Numbered from the stretch's first letter, positions 1 to 11,657 are shown. The stretch: DNA of 59,686 bases from Polysphondylium violaceum (GCA_000277445.1 AJWJ01000088.1:1-59686); one strand, 5' to 3'. Notes: a model not told the origin generated them from the sequence alone. Numbers and translations: made by a program.

Positions 1-1583
1 TTCCAAAAGTGATCGATGAATACAAGATTTCTACATTTTGCCAATTCCTCCAATAGATATTTATACATAAATGGGGAAAATTTGTATTTGGTGAATACGT
101 ATTTGAATCCAATAAAATTGTTTGCTTGAATTAAACGTGACAATATAGTTGAACATTCAACATTCTTTTGTTGTTCTGGAAAACTGTCAATCACTCTACC
201 AAAATGTGATAATAATGGTTGGAATTCAATATAGCTCTTCATTATAATTGGAAATGAATTCCCCATAGCTTCTATCGATTCGTATAGGAATATATTTTTG
301 TCTGCAGTGGCAATATCAAAAATACTCCAAAGTAATGCATGTATCTGCTCACTGTCGAGGTCTTGTGTAAATTGTTTGAAAAAGAAATTAAAGCTCTCAA
401 AGTAACCTTGATTAAATCTTGTTAATATGAGAGTAATAAATTGGGGATCGCCTCTACCCATTGTTATGATTACATCACGATCTTGTTGACTAATGTCATG
501 AAGGTGGTGCTTGAGAGTTGATTGGCAGACATTATGCTTTGCAAATGCCCGTATTTTTGAAAAGCCAGTTAATCCTTTGGAAATAAGAAAATGAACCAAT
601 CGTAAAGACTTGGTGACCAAAGATATTATGTTAAATAGACATTCACCAATGTTTGATACACCTTGGGAATGTACAAACTCTGTATTTTGGTCTATAATTC
701 TAATTCTACTTTCCAGTCTATTCCATGTATTTATAAATTCTTGTTCATCTTTACCAACACACGCCAACCATTCATCCATATGTGGAGGGTAGTTTAATCT
801 TTGGATCATCCCTTTATTTTCACCACTAAAGCTCTCTGATTCCACCAATCTGATTTCCTGAACTGCTTGTTCATAACTACCACTGCTATTACTTCTTGCT
901 AGAGTAAATAAAATACTAGAGACACCTGGATCAAGAAATGGTTCTATTGCATCAAATACGAATGGAGTTGGATGAACTAAAAGAAATTCTATAATAGTTT
1001 CTGAGTCTTGAACTGTGAGTGGTGATTGTTTTATATGCTGAATTACAAATTCTATTTTCTCTTTAGTTTCTCTTGCTTTTGTTGGGCTGTATATATATCT
1101 AATATGAGTTCTTGACAATAATGTTCTAAAAGTCGGTGGCGCGCACAATTTGTTCTCCAATAGATATTGTAGTGCTTGTAAATCTATTTGATACAGTCGT
1201 TCAAAACGATTAATCACTGTTTCTACACCAAACCCTCTTTCAACCAAATACTTGATCACCTCTACATTTTCTAATGTGTTCATAAAATCTTTAGTGAACG
1301 CCAATGCATGATATCTATATGATTCGAATAATTGAATGAATATATCTGGATGACTATTTGCAATCCTCATATACAAATAACGACAATCTACATGTAACTC
1401 TATATTTCTCTTGATCTTTTCTCTGAGTAAACCTATATGATTATGATCATACATCCATGTGACATTTACAATATCATCATATTTGAAACTATGTTTATAT
1501 TTCTGTAACTGAGGAATATTTGCATATATCTTTGTTGACAAATACACATTATTAAATACTAAACCATACAAAGAATGTTTCAT
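1..1583 (-). CDS. Dictyostelid ankyrin-like repeat protein, C-terminus beyond window
   Basis: The minus strand reads open from the ATG at 1583 to the left edge of the window (527 codons, checked codon by codon, no stop), so the 3' end is missing. The N-terminus (VFNNVYLSTKIYANIPQLQKY) and the recurring units ending in YLVERGF, YLLENKLC and HFLISKG match the neighbouring 685-residue paralogue at 6229-8286 along the whole length. Units of about 33 residues with helix-turn-helix character resemble degenerate ankyrin repeats. Large families of such proteins occur in dictyostelids and their function is not known. No signal peptide or membrane segment is visible. The promoter would lie in 1584-1852, just beyond the 3' end of the next minus-strand gene. 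The coding status is firm; the repeat assignment is moderate. Confidence 0.8.
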   Translation of the reverse strand, partial: MKHSLYGLVFNNVYLSTKIYANIPQLQKYKHSFKYDDIVNVTWMYDHNHIGLLREKIKRNIELHVDCRYLYMRIANSHPDIFIQLFESYRYHALAFTKDFMNTLENVEVIKYLVERGFGVETVINRFERLYQIDLQALQYLLENKLCAPPTFRTLLSRTHIRYIYSPTKARETKEKIEFVIQHIKQSPLTVQDSETIIEFLLVHPTPFVFDAIEPFLDPGVSSILFTLARSNSSGSYEQAVQEIRLVESESFSGENKGMIQRLNYPPHMDEWLACVGKDEQEFINTWNRLESRIRIIDQNTEFVHSQGVSNIGECLFNIISLVTKSLRLVHFLISKGLTGFSKIRAFAKHNVCQSTLKHHLHDISQQDRDVIITMGRGDPQFITLILTRFNQGYFESFNFFFKQFTQDLDSEQIHALLWSIFDIATADKNIFLYESIEAMGNSFPIIMKSYIEFQPLLSHFGRVIDSFPEQQKNVECSTILSRLIQANNFIGFKYVFTKYKFSPFMYKYLLEELAKCRNLVFIDHFW

Positions 1584-1852
1584 AAGAGAGAAAATAGAAA
1601 ATTAAATAAATTAAAAATCAAAAAATAGATTTGTAAAAAAATCATTGTTAATTTTTAAATTCAATGATCGATAAAAAGGAAAAATCATTATGTGCTTATT
1701 TTTTTTTACTACCTCCTCTGAAAAGAGGGGTGCATGCACTAAAACTAAATAGCTGTATAATTGGAGTTAAAGTACAGAACCATATAAAGTTACCTTTGTC
1801 AGGCTAGGTGTTACTTTTAATATTGGTAAATAAAATATTACTTTTTTATCTT

Positions 1853-4762
1853 TTATTTATCTTGTTTAGGAATGATTTTTTTCATTTTTTCACCCAAAGA
1901 ATCTTTTGCAATAATATAGCTGTATCTTATTCTTTTTTTAAAGTGAAATGTTAAACCTGCAAGAACTACAGCAGCAACACAACCAACAACTATACCAGCA
2001 ATAGCCCCTGCTGATATTTTTTTGTTGATACATCCTTGACCAAATAAAATGGATAATGATTTTTCATCGTAAGTTGATTTGGCAATACAAGAATCTAAAG
2101 GTTCATCATTGGTGGAAGTTGATTCTTTGGGATCAAATGTAGAGAATTTAATTTGATCAAATCCAATCTTTGATTCCAATTTACCATAGTTTATAACATT
2201 TAATGGAGGAGTATCACTTGATATATTATTAATTACATCTTTACTAATTCTAACCTCTATAGTACCATTTATGCTTGCTGTATTATTAATATTGATGTTG
2301 GAATAGTCATCCATCGATAAAATTGTAATTATAAATGTACTGTTTGATTCATGATTAAAATCACCCATGATATCAAATTTGTGTAAAGTATTATCTCTAT
2401 TTCCAATTTGACCACCATTGTTGTTTAGTGTTGAATTAAAAGTACCTTTTCCTAAAATAATACCACCATTTACAACAATGGATTCATTACTATTTACAAA
2501 AGATCCATTCAAATTTAATGTACCCAGATCTTGTGTAAATCTATTAAAATCAACAGTATTATTGAGTAAATCAAAATATCCAGTATTTAAAACAGGTACT
2601 TGAATTTTGGAAACTTGGGTATGAATTGTAAAATTACCACTATTTTCCACTAATAATGATTCTAATTCATTTGGTTTTGTTGTATTTGAGGGAATAATAT
2701 TTGAAATTAATATAACAGTTCCATTATTAACAAATGTTGAACCAGGTGAAATTTGAATCTCAGCACCAGAGGTTAGAGTTCCTCCCAAAATTAATAATTT
2801 ACATCGAGCCAACTCTAAATACCCTTTACCAAAGTAAAAGGCACCTTTTTCAATAGTAATGCTTCCAGAAGCTAAAAATATAGCATTTGTAACCTCTATG
2901 TTGTTTGTAACCAATAAAGTAGAATTAGACATATGGAAAATAGAATCAGATACCAATAGATCCCCTCCCACTTTGATATCCGAATGCATAAAGCTACTAA
3001 GACCACCACCCATGATAAATGTGGAACGAATATCATATACACTATTGATATCATATACACCATTCATGCACAAGAAATATCCTTCCACCAATAGATAAGA
3101 TTGATTGGTAGTTAACCAAGAGTGATCAAAAATCGCAACACTACCGTGAACAATAAGATTGGATCTTTCGGTATATAAACTGGATACATCATTTAAAATT
3201 AGATTTCCAGAAGGATTGATAATTAATGTAGTATCGGTTAGAGAAATAATAGAGTTGTTTCTTAAGAATAAAACTTCGGCAATAGTAGAAGGTAAATTTG
3301 ATTTCTGAAAGAGCAATAATGAACCATTCCAAAGTTGAAAGTATTTGTTTACTATTAATTGAGATTTAACGATAAATGAGCTATTGTCAAAACAATTGGT
3401 TGTACCATTAACAGTAACTGTAGAATTGCCTTCAATTGATAAAATCGCATTGCCCTAATAAAAAAACAAAGAAGAAATATTAACATCGTTTTATAAAGTT
3501 TTCAAACACCAATTATACTAACCAACAACATAATATCACCATTCAGATCCATAGTACAATTTTTCCTTAGGTAGAAAAGTGAATTATCTAATAAGAAAAT
3601 ATGACCTTCAAAAGAAAATGTAGAATGATCTTCTAACCCAACCACTACATATCCAAATAAATACATTGTAGAATTTATCATAATCACATTTGATCTTTCA
3701 TATATTAATACACCACCAACACTTACATATTCTCGTAGGATTAAAATTGAATTATCAAACAAAACTTTATCATCGAAAAACCCCATAATTGTGTCCTATT
3801 AATTCGCAATAAGAAAAATGAATACTATGTTTTTAATGCCAAATTAATTAAAACCAACTTACAAAAGAATATGAAACGATGCAATTTGAATATTCGTGAT
3901 TGCTAAAGCGGGAACGTAAGCCTGTACTATTTTCATATATTACTTTTCCACCATAATAAATGTTTGAGTTATAAATGTCAATAAAACTATCATTGGTATA
4001 GATATGCTTAAAATAAACATCAGAGTAATTGAAAGCACTATAATCTTTGTTTAAATGATAAGCTTGCTGATATTTATAATTAATTAATATTTTTGAAATT
4101 ATATTGTTGATAAATTAATAAAATCTATAATTACACCTAAAAATGCAACTTTTGTGTTTAAAATAATGAGCCTAGAGTCCTTACTGGTGTATGTATTGCT
4201 AAAAGTTGTAACATTTTGATGAGAACCAAAAATTTCAATATAGTTTAAATTTTCAACTTGACTTTCAAATGTTGGACTTGACATATAGGCTTTTAAAGAA
4301 ATTTAGTAAAGTTTAGTTTTTAAAAAAGAAAGTTGTTAATAACATACCTCCTAAAAAATATTGATTTTGTATGATACCTCCCTTAATTACAGAATTGTTT
4401 TGAAAATAAAGGAAGCCTCCATAATTGGTAATACCTCCCAAAGCCGTAGTGTTATAATTAAATAAAGCAACACAATTGCCTAGAAGTATGGTTTGGATCA
4501 CATCAACAGTGTTACCTGATTCATAGGTGGAATTATAGTCAATCCAAAGTGAATTGATATTGATGGGATCATCAGAATAACAGAGGCCCTGATTCGATAT
4601 GTTGGCTAAATCTGTCAAACCAGGAACACCATTTGGAGTCCAATTGAGGGGCTCGCTAAATAAACCATTTGCTGAATTCCACTCACGTGTAATACCTTGG
4701 ACCTGATTAAAAATACAAAATAAAAAAAAAGTATAGAATAAATCACAAGTACCAACTTTCAT
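1853..4762 (-). CDS. Secreted/type I membrane protein with repeated N-glycosylation sites, five exons
   Basis: Exons on the minus strand: 4762-4348, 4289-4135, 4066-3863, 3795-3523 and 3454-1853. All phases agree and give about 882 residues. The N-terminus has a hydrophobic signal peptide (LFYTFFLFCIF, residues about 8-18). It is followed by a conserved-looking start of the mature protein (REWNSANGLFSEPLNWTPNG, then GVPG). The body consists of short repeated strands rich in NxS/T sequons and hydrophobic triplets such as SIxFLxNSxI, suggesting a beta-helix-like extracellular region. A single membrane segment (AIAGIVVGCVAAVVLAGLTF) lies near the C-terminus, followed by a basic cytoplasmic tail of about 30 residues. 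This is the layout of dictyostelid surface proteins of unknown function, possibly adhesion or recognition. Introns are 58-71 bases. Exon borders are by eye. Confidence 0.8.
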
Positions 4763-5577
4763 TTCTGAATTTTAAAAAATTCGAAAAATAAAAGACCTTT
4801 TTTTATTCCAGCAGTGAGCTATTTCAAAATGACTTTTTTTAAGTTTTTAAAAACTTTTTTTTTTGGTATGTTCCATGAATTTTTTTATTTTAGATCCCAC
4901 AGTTCCCAACAAACTCACGTATTTTTTTAAATCTTCGAATCACAAAAAAAAAAAAGCTCTACTCTCACCCCAAAGGGTGTTAAATTACAATTTTTTGTGG
5001 ATATATTTGTGTTTAATCCAAAATAATAGTTAAAAATATTGGAATACTTGAGCATATAAGAATAGATTTAAGGGTTAATTACATATTCAGTAATCTTATT
5101 CATATCCTGCAAGATGCTCATCCTTATGGATAATCAAAGTGGTGATGGTTATAAGAGTATGAGTAGAGCTGTTAATAAAATTGGTTTCTTTTCTCTATTT
5201 CTAAAGTTAGAAATCATAGGTTTCACGGTGTCTAAATCTACCATGAACAATATATCTTGAGCTAAGTATTCAACCAATGTTGAACAAAATGATGGGGGAT
5301 CGATCGAATGGAATCAATAAAAGGTATAACAATACCGAAAAAACAGAGAGACTTGTTGTAAAGAATCTTATGATGTGGGCTAATATTAAGCTTTCATGCA
5401 TACTAAATAAGAATCAGATTTACCATTTGCATTAGAAAATGAAGATGGAAAAGATCAGGTATTATATTTGAATCTAAAAGGTCATTCAAAGGAAAAAGCC
5501 TTGCCATCCTTTTTTTTCAATTGTTTTAGAGAGGGTAAAGTAATATATTTTTAAATTTAAAGCTAAAATATATAAAT
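4763..5577. other. Gene-free stretch, upstream of the membrane protein
   Basis: No supported gene. 4791-4960 is A/T-run promoter-like DNA for the minus-strand gene. 5100-5520 has slightly less biased composition and short open stretches that could be an old gene scrap, but I recognise nothing in it. Confidence 0.4.
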
Positions 5578-6115
5578 TTAATTTCTTAGAATACCGATTG
5601 AGTTTTTAATACTATAGGTGAACATATATTTTATATTATTTCGATCAGCATTTTTGGCTACCAATTGATCAAATATGTGTTGAAATCTATCTTGATTTCT
5701 ATAACAATTTTCTGCCAATGTATGTGAACAATCGGAACTGAAATTTAATAAATGGATCAATGGATTCAAAGAATCTATTATAAATGAAATGTACCTAAAC
5801 ATATAAACGATATTGGGTTTATGGCTTCATTGCATGTGAAATAAGGTCTTGCAATATAACAATTGTTTTTAACCATATACTCTATTAGTGGAATATTTCC
5901 ATTAGTAGATACATGATTAAATATTGTTGTAAAGAATGTATTGATGTCTGCGGGTGATGAGTTTTCAATAAAACATGTTGATATATTCTTCAACAAGTAA
6001 TCGATAAATAAAGGATTTCTACATTTTGCCAATCCCTCCAACAGATAATTATACATAAACGACGATAATTTGTTTTTGGTGAATATTTCAAATTCTCCAA
6101 TTGGTCAAACATTTT
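5578..6115 (-). pseudogene. C-terminal fragment of the ankyrin-like family
   Basis: Two overlapping minus-strand frames (6056-5778 and 5802-5578) match the last quarter of the protein at 6229-8286. Matching blocks are LLEGLAKCRN, FIDYLLKN, STCFIE, NTFFTTIFN, EYMVKNNC and then CSHTLAE-YRNQDRF. The match starts near 6110 inside the KYKFS/MYNYLLEG block, so the first three quarters are absent, and a frame change near 5790-5800 breaks the rest. DNA just upstream (6110-6200) resembles the promoter side of the gene at 1-1583 (a shared TGTGCTTATTTTT block). This suggests an internal deletion that brought the promoter next to the 3' part. It is decayed and unlikely to make a working protein. Confidence 0.75.
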
Positions 6116-6228
6116 TATTCATTTTTCAATTCAAAAAAGGTAAAATTGTAAAAAATCATTTTGTGTGCTTATTTTTATTTTTTTTCAAATCCTCACCCAC
6201 GCTGAACTAAAACTGAATAAAGCTGAAC

Positions 6229-8286
6229 TTATACCACTTTCGTTTCTTGACATCCATATCTATTCACAAATGTCCTCATTAGTTGATTATGGTATTTTAA
6301 ATGAAAGATACCGAGTTGTTGTCGATCAACAATTTTGAATCGCATTTGATCATACATTGATTGGAATGATACAGTTGTGTTGAATTTATCTTGATTTCTG
6401 TACAAATATTCTACAAATGTATGTGAACAAATTGAAGTGGGGTCTATTAAATACTTTACATATGGATCAATGGAATCAAAGAATCTATTTTCGACAAAAT
6501 GTACCAAAACTTTGAAATCATATTTAGGATCGATGGGTTCCTTGCAACTGAAATAGGGCTCTTGAAATATTTTTGTTGCATTGGGGTTAAAACAATTGTT
6601 TTTCACCAAATACTTTAAAAGTAGCATATTTTGATTGGCAGATGCCCGGTTAAATATAGCTGTGAAGAATGTATTGATTTCATCTGTGGATGGGGTTTCG
6701 ATAAAACATGTTGATCTATTCTTCCAAAAGTGATCGATAAACACAAGATTTCTACATTTTGCCAATCCCTCCAATAGATTATCATGCATCAACGTAGAGA
6801 ATTTGTGTTTGGTGAATACATATTTGAATCCAATAAGATTGGAACCTCCAATGAAGGATACCAATAGAGTTGAGCATTTCAACTCCTTTTGTTGTTCAGC
6901 CCAACTGTCTATATCTCTACCAAAGCGTGGTAATAATGATTTGAATTCAGTATAGCTAGTCATTGTATCTGTGAATGGATACCCCATGGCTTCTATAGAT
7001 TCGTACAGGAATAGGTTTCTATTTTCAGCGGCAATATCGAATAGACTCTTGAGCAATGCATGTATCTGCTCACTGTCAAACTCTTGTGTAAATTGTTTGA
7101 AAAAGAAATTAAAGCTTTCAAAGTAACCTTGTGTAAACGTTGACAGTACGAGATTAATAAATTGGAGATCGCCTCTACCCATTGTTTTGATGAGATCACG
7201 GTCTTGTTGGCTGATGTCCTGAAGGTGGTGCTTGAGCGTTGGTCGACAGATATCGTGCTTTACTGATGTCTGTATTTTTGAAAGGCCAGTAAATCCTTTG
7301 GAAATAAGAAAATGCACCAATCGTAAAGACTTGGAGATCAGAGATACGATGTGATATAGACGTTCACCAATGGGAGATTCGGAAAACACTATATCATCAT
7401 CTACTACAATTATATGCTCCAGGCTATTCCAAGTATTTATGAATTCCTGCTCATCTTTACCTACACATGCATACCATTCCTTCAAGTGTGGAGGATAATC
7501 TGATCTTTCAACCACAGATTTTTCACCTCCAAAGATCTCTGATTCTACCAATCGGATATCCTCGACTGCTTCTCGATAACTACAATAGATATTCTTTCTG
7601 CTATGATAATATAAAATATTCTCTACACCAAGATCAAGCAATGGTTCTATAGCATCAAATACTAATGGAGTTGGATCAGATAAAAGAGATTTTACAATAG
7701 ATCTTGAATCCTGAAATGTGAGTGGTAGTTGCAGTACATTCTGAATTACAAACTCTATTTTCTCTTTGGTTTCTCTTGCTTTGGTTGGATTATAGATAGG
7801 TCTCATATCACCAAATGCCAACAATAATCTGAAATTTGGTGGTGGGCACAACTTATTCTCCAATAGATACTGTATAGCTTGTAGCTCTATCTTGTACAAT
7901 TTCTCAAACCTATCAATCACAGTCTCCACACCAAACCCTCTTTCAACCAAATACTTGATCACCTCTGCATTCTCTATTGTGTGCATACCATATTCAATCA
8001 ACTCTACTGCACGATCTCTATTTGATTCAAACAATTGAATGAATATATCTGGATGGGTGTTTGCAATCTTGCCATACAAATGACGGTGATCTACATGTAA
8101 CTCTATATTTCTATTAATCTTTTCTCTCAGTAGACAGATATGATTATTTTCATACATCCATTTGACTTTGGTAATGTCATCATATTTTAAACTATTGCGA
8201 TATCTCTGTATCTGATGCACTGTTGCAAATATCTTTGAGGACAGATACACATTATTAAATACTGATTGATACGACGAATATTTCAT
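6229..8286 (-). CDS. Dictyostelid ankyrin-like repeat protein, 685 aa
   Basis: One uninterrupted minus-strand frame from the ATG at 8286 to the stop at 6229, with no intron. The N-terminal 30 residues (YQSVFNNVYLSSKIFATVHQ) are a conserved leader shared with the gene at 1-1583. They are followed by a WMYENNHICLLREKI block and repeated degenerate ankyrin-like units (KYLVERGFG, YLLENKLCPPP, HFLISKGFTG, YESIEAMGYPF, KYLVKNNCFNP). No signal peptide or transmembrane segment is seen, so a cytosolic scaffold is likely. The binding partner is unknown. It is closely related to, but clearly diverged from, the first gene in the window, so the duplication is not recent. Confidence 0.85.
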   Translation of the reverse strand: MKYSSYQSVFNNVYLSSKIFATVHQIQRYRNSLKYDDITKVKWMYENNHICLLREKINRNIELHVDHRHLYGKIANTHPDIFIQLFESNRDRAVELIEYGMHTIENAEVIKYLVERGFGVETVIDRFEKLYKIELQAIQYLLENKLCPPPNFRLLLAFGDMRPIYNPTKARETKEKIEFVIQNVLQLPLTFQDSRSIVKSLLSDPTPLVFDAIEPLLDLGVENILYYHSRKNIYCSYREAVEDIRLVESEIFGGEKSVVERSDYPPHLKEWYACVGKDEQEFINTWNSLEHIIVVDDDIVFSESPIGERLYHIVSLISKSLRLVHFLISKGFTGLSKIQTSVKHDICRPTLKHHLQDISQQDRDLIKTMGRGDLQFINLVLSTFTQGYFESFNFFFKQFTQEFDSEQIHALLKSLFDIAAENRNLFLYESIEAMGYPFTDTMTSYTEFKSLLPRFGRDIDSWAEQQKELKCSTLLVSFIGGSNLIGFKYVFTKHKFSTLMHDNLLEGLAKCRNLVFIDHFWKNRSTCFIETPSTDEINTFFTAIFNRASANQNMLLLKYLVKNNCFNPNATKIFQEPYFSCKEPIDPKYDFKVLVHFVENRFFDSIDPYVKYLIDPTSICSHTFVEYLYRNQDKFNTTVSFQSMYDQMRFKIVDRQQLGIFHLKYHNQLMRTFVNRYGCQETKVV

Positions 8287-8401
8287 AAATAGAAAAGAGG
8301 TTAAACAAAAATGTAAAAAAATTGTAAAAAATCTGTTGGACGGACCTAAAAAGTCTAAAAAAAAAGAAAAAAAAGAGAAAATGCATCAAATTTGATTGAT
8401 G

Positions 8402-8515
8402 AAAAAAATTTCAAGAATTATCAAATTCATATGCATAGGTGTCTTAACTGTTTAAATAAATTGTATAAACAGTTTTGACCCATACATATGAATTCGATAA
8501 TTATTGAAATTTTTT
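8402..8515. repeat. Long imperfect inverted repeat (fold-back), about 52-base arms
   Basis: The left arm 8402-8454 and right arm 8465-8515 are near-complementary with a loop of about 10 bases. Matching blocks include AAATTTCAA/TTGAAATTT, ATTCATATG/CATATGAAT and AACTGTTTA/TAAACAGTT. It lies between divergently oriented genes (8286 minus, 8769 plus). It could be a small fold-back transposable element, a hairpin RNA or a boundary element. No target duplication is obvious. Confidence 0.7.
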
Positions 8516-8768
8516 AAACATTACAAAAACAGAATTGAATATATAGAAATATAGATCACAGAGAGATACACTTTAAAAGTAAATATCGAGACTATGAATG
8601 TTTTAATTGATCGATCATTTAAAACAAGAAATTAAAGAGATGAGAGAGGAAATATACCAATCTAATTGGTAGATTTAAAGTTTTATAATTATTTTTTTTT
8701 TTTTTTTTTTTTGAAAAATAAAACAACGATCATTCAATGAAAAGTTTCTATTGATTATTTCTGTTACA

Positions 8769-9371
8769 ATGGAGAGAGTTAGTGATGATGATAACAGTAA
8801 TACGAATAGTAACAGATTAGAAAATGAAAAACAAGGGTCAAGCTATGATGATAGCAGTAGAGATACAATAGAATATTTAAAACAAAATATAGATATTATG
8901 AAACAACAAAACAACAAGATACTCGATCAGTTAAAACAAGAAATTAAAGATATTAAACAACTACAGGATAAGAGTATATTGATTGAAAAAGAACTTCAAC
9001 ATCACAACAATGATAGTGTTAGTCACCAGATAAAACAAGATGATGAAAAAGAGAAAGATCTATATTTTCATGATACTGAGCTTTTAAACAAAAATTTTAA
9101 AAACATGTTGGATATTATAAACACCTCTATTGGTAATATGAAACAACAAGAACAACAAGATCATAGAATAGAAGCGAATGAGTATGGTGGCGGTAAACTT
9201 TTAAACAAAGATTTTAGTAGAATAATGAATAGTATCAATGATACAATTCGTAATATCAAGAATATTCAACAAGAAGATCACAATAGAATTGAAAATGATC
9301 TTCAAGAAATACGTAATACAATAGAAACAATTGAAAATGATCAACAACAACAACATCAAGGTGAAACCTAG
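8769..9371 (+). CDS. Coiled-coil protein, about 200 aa, no TLDc
   Basis: The frame opens upstream, but the first ATG is at 8769 (MERVSDDDNSN), so I start there. After a low-complexity Asp/Ser/Asn N-terminus the protein is almost all heptad coiled coil rich in Gln, Lys and Asn. It contains internally repeated units of the type LLNK(N/D)F, MxxIN(T/D)(S/T)I and N(M/I)K. It ends in a poly-Gln tract (about residues 190-196). There is no ENW-GC-DHI signature and no TLDc domain, so it is a neighbour of the TLDc array rather than a clear member. It is preceded by a poly-T run of about 23 bases at 8691-8712. Function unknown. Confidence 0.6.
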   Translation: MERVSDDDNSNTNSNRLENEKQGSSYDDSSRDTIEYLKQNIDIMKQQNNKILDQLKQEIKDIKQLQDKSILIEKELQHHNNDSVSHQIKQDDEKEKDLYFHDTELLNKNFKNMLDIINTSIGNMKQQEQQDHRIEANEYGGGKLLNKDFSRIMNSINDTIRNIKNIQQEDHNRIENDLQEIRNTIETIENDQQQQHQGET

Positions 9372-9569
9372 ATTTGTATATTAAACAACCATTGTAAAAA
9401 TGAAAAGTGAGGATCACTTTGTGCAGTTTGTAAATCAAAAACAATAAATAGATTATAATTTAAATTAATTTTTTTGATCAAATATCTAATTTTTAAAAAC
9501 TTGAAAAAATCAAAAAAAAAATCAAAAAAAGATAAATAAAAAAAGTACCAGTGAAAAGGTAGAACAAGA

Positions 9570-10542
9570 ATGGAACCACTTGGATATAATAATAGTAGTT
9601 TTCTTTTAGAGGACAATGAAAGATTACAAAAAGAGAATTGGGAATACAAGAAAGCAGGATGTGCAAATAAAGATCATATAGCGTTATCTACACAATTACA
9701 ACAAATAAAACAAGAGATAGAGATAATTAAAAAAGAGAATACAAATAATATCGATGAATTAAATTATACAATAGCTCAATTACTTGAACAGTTGGATAAA
9801 AGTAATAAAACCATTGATGATTTGAAGAAAAGTAATAAGGAAATGCTAAAGAAACTCAAATCGAGAATTATAGATAAAAAGACATTTAAATGTTTAAATG
9901 ATTGGATAGATAGTACCAAAAGACTGCATTTTGAATTACTCTATAGTGTAATTATCATAACTATTCTTAATTATGATGTCAGACCAATAGCGTATTAATC
10001 CCATTGACTACAGGCATCAGATAATGAATTTACAACATCATCATTTCACAAAGCGTGTGATAATAAAGGTGCTACAATTACAGTGATTCAGACAACAAAT
10101 GGTGAGGTGTTTGGGGGCTACAACAGTACATCGTGGAGCAGTGATGGTGGTTTTGGTGGAGATAGTAAATGTTTTATATTCACATTGGTAAGTAAACAGG
10201 GTGATCGAGTTGTTTGTCAACCATCTAAATATTTCTATGGTGATTTAAAATCACAATATGTCTATAATGGTGAAGATAACGGACCAACTTTTGGTTTAAA
10301 GTGAGTATCGATCATATAGATTTTATTTATACGCACCAACTAATAATATACATTCTCATTAAACCAGGGACATTGTTATTCGTGATGGTATCGATAAATC
10401 CTATAAAATGTTTCCAAGCTCTTATAGAGACCCACAACATGGCACAACATCAAATACTACAACGCCATCCCCATACTTTATTTTAAAAGACTATGAAGTA
10501 TTTAAAATCGTTTACAACTCTAAAATAAAAGTTATTGTGTAA
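9570..10542 (+). CDS. Coiled-coil + TLDc protein A, three exons, about 279 aa
   Basis: Exons 9570-9947, 10014-10300 and 10368-10542; phases agree. Exon 1 encodes an N-terminal signature (DNERLQKENWEYKKAGCAN, then KDHI) and a coiled coil. It ends in the start of the TLDc domain (FKCLNDWIDS, then LLYS). Exon 2 continues TLDc: ASDNEFTTSSFHKACD, GATITVIQTT, VFGGYNSTSW and CFIFTLV. Exon 3 has the closing KDYEVF motif. TLDc (PF07534) domains are known from OXR1, NCOA7 and TBC1D24, which bind V-ATPase and protect against oxidative stress. The role of these short coil-TLDc proteins is unknown. Most paralogues here lack the second TLDc intron, which only A and the next gene share. Confidence 0.85.
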
Positions 10543-10789
10543 ATATTGTAAAAAAACATCCATACTTCATGTGATGTCAATTCTATTCTATGACTTTCTT
10601 CCAATCTATTTGTTGGTGTTTTTGAATCATCCCAACAAAAAAGGAATTTAATTTTTTTTTATTGGGGGAATGAATTTAAGTTTGTAAAAATTGATGTGAT
10701 CTTCATTTGCACAATTGATCAAAAAAAGAATCAATATTAATAGTTTAGGATTTGAATAGAGTAATAATAGTATTAATTTTTAACAAACA

Positions 10790-11657
10790 ATGGATGTATC
10801 TATAAATAAAAATCTATTAGATGATAATCAAAAGTTTCAAGAAGAGCTATGGGTCTATAGAAAAGTAGGATGTGCAAATCAAGATCACATCAATTTCTAT
10901 TTGAATCAAAAGGAAACAAATGAAAAATTTGAACACTTGACAAAACAAATAGAATCTTTGAAGGGTGATCTCTCTAAGTATAAATCAACAATAATAGATG
11001 ATGGTCAGTACAAGATATTAAATGATTGGGTAGATAATAAGAAATCTTGGAATTTTGTACTTTTATATAGAGTAAAAATTTATAGAAAGAATAGAGATAT
11101 ATAGAGAAGAGATATTTTTATACTAATATTATGCAACAATCATCAAATATAATTATCGCCCAGGCATCAGAGAATGAGTTCTCAGTATCATCATTTCATG
11201 AGAAATGTGATAACAAAGGACCAACTATAACAGTGATTAAAACAACAAGTGGGGACGTGTTTGGTGGTTACAATAGTCAAGCATGGAAAAGTGAGGGTGG
11301 TGCTTATGGTGATAAGAAATGTTTTATATTTACATTAGTAAATAAACATGGAATTAAACCAACTAAATATCTGTATGATGCAAATGATCGTCAAGGTCGT
11401 TATGTGTATGCTGATAAAAGCTTTGGTCCTGTTTTTGGGTGGAGGTCAGTGGTTATCGATAATAATAATATGTTCTAATTTAAAGTATATCACAACTAAT
11501 ACTAAATAACTATAGAGACATTGTTATTCATCAAGATAAAGAAAAATCCTACCAAGAGTTTCCCTTTTCATTTATAGACACCACAGAACAGTCAAAGACA
11601 ACTCTTTCTTCTAGATTATTATCTCTCCAAGATTATGAAGTTTTTGGTGTGTTATAG
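10790..11657 (+). CDS. Coiled-coil + TLDc protein B, three exons, about 234 aa
   Basis: Exons 10790-11071, 11164-11444 and 11516-11657; both joins keep the frame. This is the shortest coil version: about 94 residues of exon 1 with a degenerate signature (DNQKFQEELWVYRKVGCAN, then QDHI). It ends in ILNDWVDNKK and LLYR. The TLDc part shows SSFHEKCD, GPTITVIKTT, VFGGYNSQAW, CFIFTLVNKHGIKPTKYL, GPVFG and LQDYEVFGV. The second intron interrupts the codon after GPVFGW, at the same place as in gene A, so A and B are a sister pair. Confidence 0.85.

Noticed and set aside
6993-7199. Short frames inside the ankyrin-like gene, both strands
   Set aside because: They lie in the shadow of the 685-codon frame and have no family support.
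10301-10486. Small frame over the second intron and third exon of gene A
   Set aside because: The TLDc reading with GT-AG splicing explains the region better, and the end matches KDYEVF.
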